Shown here piece after piece: positions 56,961-64,000 of a DNA stretch of 64,000 bases. The notes beneath the pieces are model-generated. The model saw only the letters and a list, made by a program, of their open reading frames with translations, was not told the origin of the DNA and did not search any database. The translations under genes were made by a program, and so were the position numbers. Origin of the DNA: Isoetes taiwanensis. Its lineage: Eukaryota > Streptophyta > Lycopodiopsida > Isoetales > Isoetaceae. How positions within the stretch are numbered: position 1 is the first letter of the stretch; every line of letters begins with the position of its first letter. Location of the stretch: the NCBI GenBank assembly GCA_021234155.1, contig JAJEKV010000053.1:222523-286522 (forward strand), given 5' to 3'.

Positions 56961-58012
56961 GGTTTTAGAAAATAGAATCCTAAGTTAGGGTTTGCTTAGT
57001 GGAAGGAGAATAATATTTTTGTCTACTCCAGCATTATTTTATAGCTCCATCATTCCTCATCTTCGGCAGATATTGGAGGCAATCCACCATCGGCTTCTGA
57101 CAAGGGATGCAACCTTAACATTCTGAGATGACAACATGTGACATGTGCATAGTTCGAGCAAGGACATGCACATCTATATTAGTGGCAGACCAGGCTGCCG
57201 AGCAATCTGAGATGTCAAGATGGATTTTTTCACTGGTTGTTACAAAGTATGATCAAACAAAGAAGCAAAGGAGTCCAGCTTTGCTAACAGGTCTATAAAG
57301 AATGATGCACTGCAATTGCCTTCTCACCCTGATCATGATGTAAAACCATGGCACCTCCTAAAGATTGGCCTGCAAATATCAATAGCTGCAACATTGGTGT
57401 CAGGATGTGATGCGGAACACATAGCTTTGTCTGTGGGTACTTCATTTTCTTATTGAATTTTTATATCCTTCTATTTTGTTAGTTCTGGCAATCAATAATT
57501 TTTATCATGCACCATGAAATTTTCTTGTCCGAAATATGCATGTCATGTACAGTAGTTACTTCAGTGCTGTGATGTTTCATAGCTGCTTAGCATGCCAGCT
57601 TTTCTAACAATATTTAACTTCGTGCAGTATCTGGACATTAGAAAAAAACAATATGATCAAAAAATGTACGTGGAGTTTTTTACGGTAGAGAACCTTATAA
57701 CTTTTACTTGAATATTGCAATGTTTTTGGGAACACTGTATGGCCAAATGATCTGCCTTGTTAGAGTGGAGCTTTGAGCTCCATCTATTACATTCATAGGA
57801 GCCATTTAGATTAAAACATTGCAACGTTTTGCATATGCAAGTTTCTAATAGCACTGATCAGTACTTTGTTTTCTTCTATATAAAGTCCTGAGTTTGTTCA
57901 AACCTGTGGCATATTGTTGACATGTGCGTTTTTGTGAAGGATTCATCACCAATAAAACCTGCTGTAAAAATTTGCTCCTGTAAGGGAACTATATCTTTGA
58001 CCATATCCTTGT

Positions 58013-58306
58013 TTGCTGTATGCTCGTCATGTGTTTTGCAGATACCTTGCCTCTGCTGACAAGAGTAAGAATGTGAATTACCTAGGACCTGCTCCACTCA
58101 AAGACAAGGCACCTTTTTACAATGGTGAACGTGCTTATAACATCAAAGCAAGTGGAATAAATATACCTCAGAATAACTTCTCCGAAGAAAGTTTATTTCT
58201 GATCGATGCCAAAGGTCCTGTGGATTTTTTATACACCTTTGAAATAAGTTTTGCAATACTACCATACATGTTACCTCTTGACATGTGGAAAAGTTGCAAT
58301 GCTTAG
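58013..58306 (+). pseudogene. unrecognised exon-like fragment in Helitron 2
   Basis: The frame reads RYLASADKSKNVNYLGPAPL, KDKAPFYNGERAYNIKASGI and NIPQ. The preceding TGTTTTGCAG (58033-58042) is a good acceptor. The composition looks like real coding sequence, but I cannot name the family. The frame after about 58180 is probably intron. Confidence 0.4.
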
Positions 58307-59393
58307 ATATTTCATACACCTCTGAAATGGCCCTCACACATAAATGTTACTTCTTGACATGCTGGAAAGTCTTGACGACTAAAGAAAGCCGCAGATGATT
58401 TTCTATCGAGTATGCGGCAGCAGGTTGAGTTGATTCCCTACTGTACAAAATAAAAAAGTTCTTGGGCTTTTGAAAGTTTTGAATATGTTACAACTTAGTT
58501 GAACATCATATGCTTAAGTCTGCCCTCATATGGAGGTCCTGGAGTTCTTAAGCTAACTTTTGGGATGCACCAACAGTTATGCAGGAATACATTGCGCTTT
58601 ACTGCTAATGTATATCTTTAAAGAATGACATGCAGATGATTAGAAAATTTTCTATGGCTGGGCCATTCATTCAAAACAGTTTATAGTAAGTATCTATCTT
58701 TGGTGGTATTATTATCTTTGAAGTACAACCATATTTAACAATGCCATGCAGGGTGGGCATTGTAAATTATTTTGGAGCTAGAGTTGTTTCTGACTGAAAT
58801 TAATCAGCATTTTATAATGGACAAAGTTGTCCTATATTTTGCAGAAGCGAAGACTATTAGCCATTAGTATGGCAGTAAATCAAGACATTTTATTGCATAA
58901 TGGATAAGGGTATTAGTATACTAATTGAAGACATCTTATTGAAAGCTTTTTCATATTTTGCATAATGGAGAAGACTTTGATGGCTATTAGCTTAAGATAT
59001 CTTATTGAGAGCTTGTCCATATCTTTTATAACGGAGAAGACTTCTATTAGTATGACAATAATTTGACTATCTTATAGACAGCTTGTGTTGATGCTTCACA
59101 GAAATAGATCCCCACTTTATTGATGAGATTCTGGTCGTTGCTTGCTTCCTTGATATTTTGTCTTGCTATTATGTATGTCCTTTATTTTGCACGTATTAGA
59201 TGACTGAAACATATTTTCAACTGAACAAAATAAATCTGCTTTTGAAATCTCAACTCATTGGATGCGTGAGAAGCTGATAGATGAGGAGCCATTTCAAACT
59301 TTTTATTCAAGGTGGTTAGTACTTGGAGAGTTCATTCTATTTAACTACTTTCATGTTCTATTGACTCTATTTTCAGTACCTGGAAAGTAAGGA

Positions 59394-59680
59394 ATGCGTT
59401 TATCTATGAGACCTGCTTCTGTTTGTTCACAGTCACTATTGCTATACACTGCATCTTTTTTTCAAATTCGTAGTGCTAATGCAGTTGCTTCAGATTCATC
59501 TATATTACTACAGTTGAAGAATGCCATTCTTGAGGATCCTTTTAATTCCCTTTATGACTGGAAGACAAATATTCCTTTGTGCAACTAGACTGGAGTAACT
59601 TGTGGCGGCCATCAGAATGAGAGTGTTGTGGCTCTGAATCTTGGCAACATCATTGGCAGGCACCATCCCTTCAAGACCTT
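59394..59680 (+). pseudogene. captured LRR receptor-like kinase N-terminus
   Basis: ATG 59394 opens a signal-peptide-like stretch (SLLLYTASFF). The LRR N-terminal cap follows: SSILLQLKNAILEDPFNSLY, DWKTNIPLCN, then a TAG at 59586-59588 exactly where the Trp of the LCNWTGVTC cap motif is expected, and TGVTCGGHQNESVVALNLGN. A frame change then leads to AGTIPSRPSELRHLR, the first leucine-rich repeat. Plant receptor kinases of this type sense peptides or elicitors at the plasma membrane. Only the first part was captured and it is not functional. Confidence 0.8.
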
Positions 59681-60539
59681 CTGAACTACGCCATCTCCGG
59701 TAGCTTGATTCTGAAGCATGCGAGTTATCTCAGTTTTCTTTCCTTCCAAACTGATCCTCCTATAGGTTTAAATAGGTACTTCAACGGATCTGATCTCTGG
59801 GAAGTTGTATACTATATTTGTCTAGAATAAAAAATAGAAATATTTTAAAATCTTGTCAAGGAAGTCCGAGATGGAGCTTCTGCCAGGCACATAATTTTTT
59901 GTGGTGTATACGCTTGGTTTAAGGCCCCTTATCTTAACAAGATTGATTTTGTTGTTTAAATCATAGTATTGATGAGAGATCTCCATGCTATTCTCACAAG
60001 TAATATGTCAATGTGGCCCGTTTTACAAAGAGTTCTTTGCAAACTAACAACAAATCTTCAAGTTCCCTTATCATTGTCACAAATAAGCTAATTCGGCAGG
60101 TATTTTTTGCATGGTGGTTGTAAGTTCAACCTATGAAAAAGATCACCTGATAAAGTCCCCTTGCCTTGTAATTGTTAATTCCTTTATAAACATGTATAAA
60201 AAAGAAGCAATATATTAGTCAAGGAAACCTTTAACTCTGCACACTTTATCAAATCATCTCTAAGGTTGAGCATAATATAGGTTTACATGCATTTTGAACA
60301 AACATAAGAACAATAAATAATAGGGTAAATAATAACCAAGAATTTTGACATAATGGTGGTTTACACAATGCAATGCAACATATCTGCCACGTCATATAGC
60401 ACCAATATTGGCAACACATGCACAAGTTCTCTCACGATTCCATCACTAACGTTCGCTCATTCAATGCAAACCAAGAACTAAATGTCTCAACTTCAATCCA
60501 CCATCTGTATTAGTTTTCTAAACTCATGCCTGACGAAAA

Positions 60540-60567
60540 GCCCAGCAATGCTGGGCACTTTTTCTAG
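60540..60567 (+). terminator. Helitron 2 3' terminal hairpin and CTAG end
   Basis: GCCCAGC/GCTGGGC stem with loop AAT, then ACTTTTTCTAG. The next bases TTTAATAATAAAG match the right side of the empty site in copy A at 40796. Confidence 0.9.
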
Positions 60568-61218
60568 TTTAATAATAAAGCAGTTTTAGTTTTGTTAGCT
60601 AACTTTGAAACACCCTACCTCGTGGCATGATGACATTGTAATTGTGGTCATAATGTTTCATAACTAGTTTATACGTTGCAGAGAACTTGAGAACATGTTC
60701 CACAGGTGCATGCCAAGCGACATGTACCCTTCTACTAGTTTATGCTAGCACAACATGCAAGTATCACCTAGCCTGGAGCATGCAAAAATACAAGATTGAC
60801 CAATTATGAAAGCCAAGAAGATGGATAATAAATAAAAAATTTATGATCACTATTTTTTATGCATTAGTTTCTGTTGCGTTGTGAAATGATCTGGCAAATG
60901 TTCAGATACTTTCTATATTTTAGGTAATTAGAAGCACATAGAAAAGTGGTGATAAAGTGGAAAGCGGTGATTATTTGAGGATGGGGGGATTAAATATTTT
61001 TCCTTTTTGTTTTGTTGCTCTGGACATGCCTAGACTTAACATCTAAAAGGCAACCCACCATGGGGTATTTTTGTGTTAATAATTTTCAGGGATTTCAGGT
61101 GTTTCATACACTCGTTTTTTATTTTCACGATTCCCATCATGACGGTTGAGATCTCATTTCACATGGTATATTCTGGGGTGATCGAGTTAGGATTTAGTGA
61201 TACAAGAAATTTATCGCG
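60568..61218 (+). repeat. duplicated segment, copy B, right part
   Basis: It matches copy A 40796-41463, with a 17-bp deletion near 60807. It ends at AAATTTATCGCG, where the two copies diverge (AACATTTCTC here, GCGGCC in copy A). Confidence 0.85.
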
Positions 61219-63090
61219 AACATTTCTCTTCAACGACCCCTTGTGTTATATAAGAATGTTTTAGCGGCCAAAGTTGTTTCCCCTACAATCTTACTAACTG
61301 GTTTCAAATGTTTATCAAATGTTTCAAATATTTGGATATCAAACAATGGAAAACTAAAAAAACATTTAACATTACACCACTTTCATGATGTTAGCCATTT
61401 GTATACAAATTGCATTCAGTGGAGATTCTGCGTATGCTTGATTTAACAAAAACCTTAAACCTTATAGGTAGAACCTTTCTCATCCGAGGCCCTAAGATCC
61501 AACTACAACCTCTAGGCTTGATCAAATAATTAGGTATAAGGCTTTTATTAATACCATATGACAGGCTTATAAGCAGAAGCAGTTAACTGATGCACTCAAT
61601 TTTAACTTTCTACAACGTTTTCAGAAACAAATTTTGGCGTAAATCTTTCATACGCGAGTAAATATAAATATATTTGCTTTATTTAGTTCATGCTAGAGAC
61701 CCTTGATGCAACTGTAAACTGATGCATAGGCAAATGAATATACACAATTCCATCCATATCCACTCACCATCAACAATAGCTTTTTTTGGCTTTCTATAGC
61801 TCATGGTGCAATCATTAGCTTGACCATAAACTCGAAAGTTTGTGGGACTACAGTGCACAGTTTAGTACAAACCTATTGGTCCTTCAGCTTTTGTTGACTA
61901 CCACATCTCTGTCCACAAACTGAGTGTCGTTGTAGCTGTGATTGCAAGGGACGGATCCTAGGAGATGGCCTAAATGTGCAGAGAGGGGTGCAAGGCTTAG
62001 TTCACGAGACAAAAGAAGGGGCAAAGCCTGTCACGAGACAAAAGAAGGGGCAACAATTTCAGAGTCAAACCCATGCCAGTAGCCAATGACTCAACTCTTT
62101 TGCCACAGCAATCATGTCAAGAAGCTACACTTGGATCCAAGCCAGTTATCCCCTATTTGGTGAGGCCACATATCATGCCATTCCTATTCACAGATATCGA
62201 AACTGCTGAAGACATTTGTGAATCTTCTTCAGCAGTTGCATCCATAATATAACGCTCTCCAATCTGCATAAAGCACATAGCCATTAGATGTTATTTATCC
62301 TATGATACCGAAATCTGAAAGTACCGAAATCTGAAAGTACCAAGAAGAAATAACAGTAAGAAGCACGTGTGTGACATTGAAGTGGGCAACTCTTCAGGGT
62401 TATCACTCAATTAAACCTCTGGTATATCTTCAGAACCACCAGTTACTTAGACCCTAGGAAGGCCTGTGTTCATAAAGCTGTCTATCAGGAAAAAGCAATT
62501 ACAAAGTTAAAAGCAGAGAAAAAACATGTAGCATGGGATAAATCTAGACAATCTTCTACTAGGCGTGGCATAATATGTTAGAGGAGCTAGCAATGAATTA
62601 ATTACTTCATCACTAAAATCTTCTCTCCTTGCATGCATCCTCCACATCTGGGTTGACTAGGCCTCGATTATCCAAGTTCTGCCTGCAATAGAAAAATCAG
62701 GAACTTGTTAGAGCAGCGGGCTTTCTGCAATGACTTGAGAAAAAAAGAACATTTTGCTTCACAGCAGGCAAAAACATTCACAATTTTGCTTCACAGCAGT
62801 AGCAATCTAAAATTAGCAGATAATTGCTAATGCTTTCTTCACACAATAAGATTTAAAGATAAAAAATGCCTGGCACCAAGTATCTAGCAGAGATTCAAAA
62901 CAATCCAAGGCCCATTATTACAATTTTTTTTATGTTCATTAAACATAGGACCTAGCTATTTTCCTCTAATGGGAAGCGTTGAACATCATAGTTACAGCAT
63001 AATATAATTTTCCTAAGTATCAGCATCTGTCTGAACCATTCCAAGGCACGAGAGAAGCAACATCTGAACATGCACAGAAAGCAACACCTT
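61219..63090. other. about 1.9 kb without recognisable genes
   Basis: No transposon or protein family is recognisable. It shows small slippage duplications: CACGAGACAAAAGAAGGGGC at 62002 and 62033, CCGAAATCTGAAAGTA at 62308 and 62324, and ATTTTGCTTCACAGCAG at 62750 and 62780. It may be the intergenic or 3' region of the minus-strand gene to the right. Confidence 0.5.
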
Positions 63091-63091
63091 C

Positions 63092-63570
63092 CTACAATCG
63101 CAGAGAGGAAGTCACGGACTCTGGAAACGGCCAGAAAATAGCATGCATCATGTGAAGTATAGCTTGCAATGATTGTATTTCATGTAATAATACTGCGTAT
63201 TCGCACTCTGTCAAAACTGCACATGCTTCAAGCTTACCATACAAATTAACTAGCACAAGTCCTACAATGCCGCCTCTTTCAAATCTATTGTTTATGACCT
63301 GGGATGCATCTTTATAATGTGAGCTAGGTTCCTCTTGGACCAGAAAATCGGACGCAGAAAAGACCCCAATAATGCAGAGCCAACTAAATACACAAAACAG
63401 AGAGACGTCTATCTCATAAAATAAAAAGGGGCCACGAAGCAATCTGATGGGTCAGACACTTACCTCGCAAACACGACAGAAGCGGGACAGAACTCCAGCT
63501 TTTCAATTTTTGCAGATGTATACTCTTCAAAGCAACACTCCTGTTGCAATACTGGGAACAATAAAATAAA
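63092..63570 (-). CDS. unrecognised exon-like sequence downstream of the EXORDIUM-like exon
   Basis: On the minus strand, an acceptor-like TTGTTCCCAG (63562-63553) is followed by a frame with CCFEEYTSAKIEKLEFCPAS to a strong GCGAG|GTAAGTG donor at about 63465. A second open frame, 63442-63092, reads FSWLCIIGVFSASDFLVQEE, SSHYKDASQVINNRFERGGI and VGLVLVNLYGKLEACAVL. Both look coding in composition, but I do not recognise them, and the frames do not match the conserved C-terminus of the EXORDIUM family. They may be alternative or unrelated exons. Confidence 0.3.
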
Positions 63571-63597
63571 AGTTATAACTCGTTACAATGAACAACT

Positions 63598-64000
63598 CTA
63601 CATTCTGCAATTTATTCTGCTGCAACGTCTTAACGTATTATATCTACAACTCTGGGTGTACCCTATTGATTTTAGATTCTTGCCTGCAGAGTATTTTCGA
63701 TCTTGGATTTCTCCCGCTAGCTTGATTTGCTGGGACACCCCTTTCTTTGTCGAATCTACATATCCTTTGGTTATGCCCCAGCATCCGGCTACTGTGGCAG
63801 TGCCATTTTCGGGTTTTTGACCATCAAATGAATGCAGAAAAGCTCGAATCGTTGCCCTCTGTAACCTAGAAAAACTGCCGTAGAAGATTACATAAACATT
63901 TATCGGTGCAGGGCCAGTCAGAACCGGGCCGTTGTGATACGGCAAAATCAGGGGCGCTTCTGGAAAATCCAAGCCGATGGTCGGACGCCATAGCCAGCAA
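63598..64000 (-). CDS. EXORDIUM/PHI-1-like protein, N-terminal exon (runs off window)
   Basis: The minus-strand frame is open from the window edge. It reads ILPYHNGPVLTGPAPINVYV then IFYGSFSRLQRATIRAFLHS, close to the family's YHNGxxLxGxxxxNLIWYGxFxxxQRxxIxDFLxS. Then come VAGCWGITKGYVD and a QIKLAGEIQDRKYSAGKNL segment matching the family's later L-G-x-x-x-D-x-x-Y-S-x-G-K-x-L. EXORDIUM proteins are secreted and brassinosteroid-responsive growth regulators; the signal peptide would lie beyond 64000. The family-specific match ends at GKNLKS near 63680, at an AG|GTACAC donor-like site, and the frame then runs to a stop at 63598. An intron, or decay, is likely. Many family members are intronless, so this may be a pseudogene. 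Confidence 0.7.
   Translation of the reverse strand, partial: CWLWRPTIGLDFPEAPLILPYHNGPVLTGPAPINVYVIFYGSFSRLQRATIRAFLHSFDGQKPENGTATVAGCWGITKGYVDSTKKGVSQQIKLAGEIQDRKYSAGKNLKSIGYTQSCRYNTLRRCSRINCRM

Larger units (their letters stand above)
56463..60567 (+). mobile_element. non-autonomous Helitron 2, fused head to tail to Helitron 1
   Basis: Its 5' end TCTAGTATAGTAATAAAGG resembles the Helitron 1 5' end (TATAATAATAAAGG then TGTTTTGTGATAGTCTGTGC against AGTTTTGGGATAATCTGTGC) and shares the TCTAG with the Helitron 1 3' terminus. Its 3' end is the hairpin GCCCAGCAATGCTGGGC (60540-60556) and CTAG at 60564-60567, followed by the T of the host site. It carries fragments of a PPR gene and an LRR receptor kinase and possibly other exons, but no Rep or helicase. 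Confidence 0.85.

Overview
The window looks like intergenic DNA from a large, transposon-rich nuclear genome of a land plant. The evidence is the mix of Tat-like Ty3/gypsy elements with two RNase H domains, a CACTA element with a TNP2 transposase, RepHel Helitrons, and Helitron-captured pieces of PPR and LRR-receptor-kinase genes, in AT-rich sequence with GT-AG introns. A seed-free plant such as a fern is my guess from the overall style; nothing here proves it. Only one likely cellular gene is visible, an EXORDIUM/PHI-1-like exon on the minus strand that runs off the right edge.

Left part (1-25.2 kb): a four-deep nest. An old RepHel Helitron gene (remnant 21887-25215) was split by gypsy element 1 (1-4561 plus 18486-20191, 3' LTR 20192-21886, 5' LTR left of the window). 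Element 1 was split inside its integrase by gypsy element 2 of the same family (LTRs 4562-6434 and 16608-18485). Element 2 was split between protease and RNase H by a minus-strand L1-type LINE (about 8209-12207). All are broken by frameshifts and stops. In both gypsy copies a complete RNase H sits upstream of the reverse transcriptase and a second one downstream.

Middle (25.2-41.5 kb): a mostly non-coding stretch with a GC-rich long hairpin (25881-26173), then a CACTA transposon with its left end at 29952. It has an array of GTCACGCGTGAC-type subterminal repeats, a degraded SET-domain gene, and a TNP2 transposase gene (34760-37036) that is cut off by a LINE 3' fragment and a gypsy LTR. The SET gene is interrupted by a small non-autonomous LTR element (31195-34011) with a perfect GGAGG target duplication.

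Right (41.5-64 kb): a near-intact Helitron RepHel gene (42753-47331, one homopolymer frameshift), a tandem trio of tRNA-like SINE units, and a 2.6-kb duplicated segment (copy A 38804-41463; copy B 48536-50661 plus 60568-61218). Copy B is interrupted by two non-autonomous Helitrons fused head to tail (50662-60567) that carry pieces of PPR and receptor-kinase genes. Copy A preserves the empty A|T insertion site, so the outer Helitron borders are fixed to the base. From 61219 to the EXORDIUM-like exon (63598-64000) there is little coding signal.
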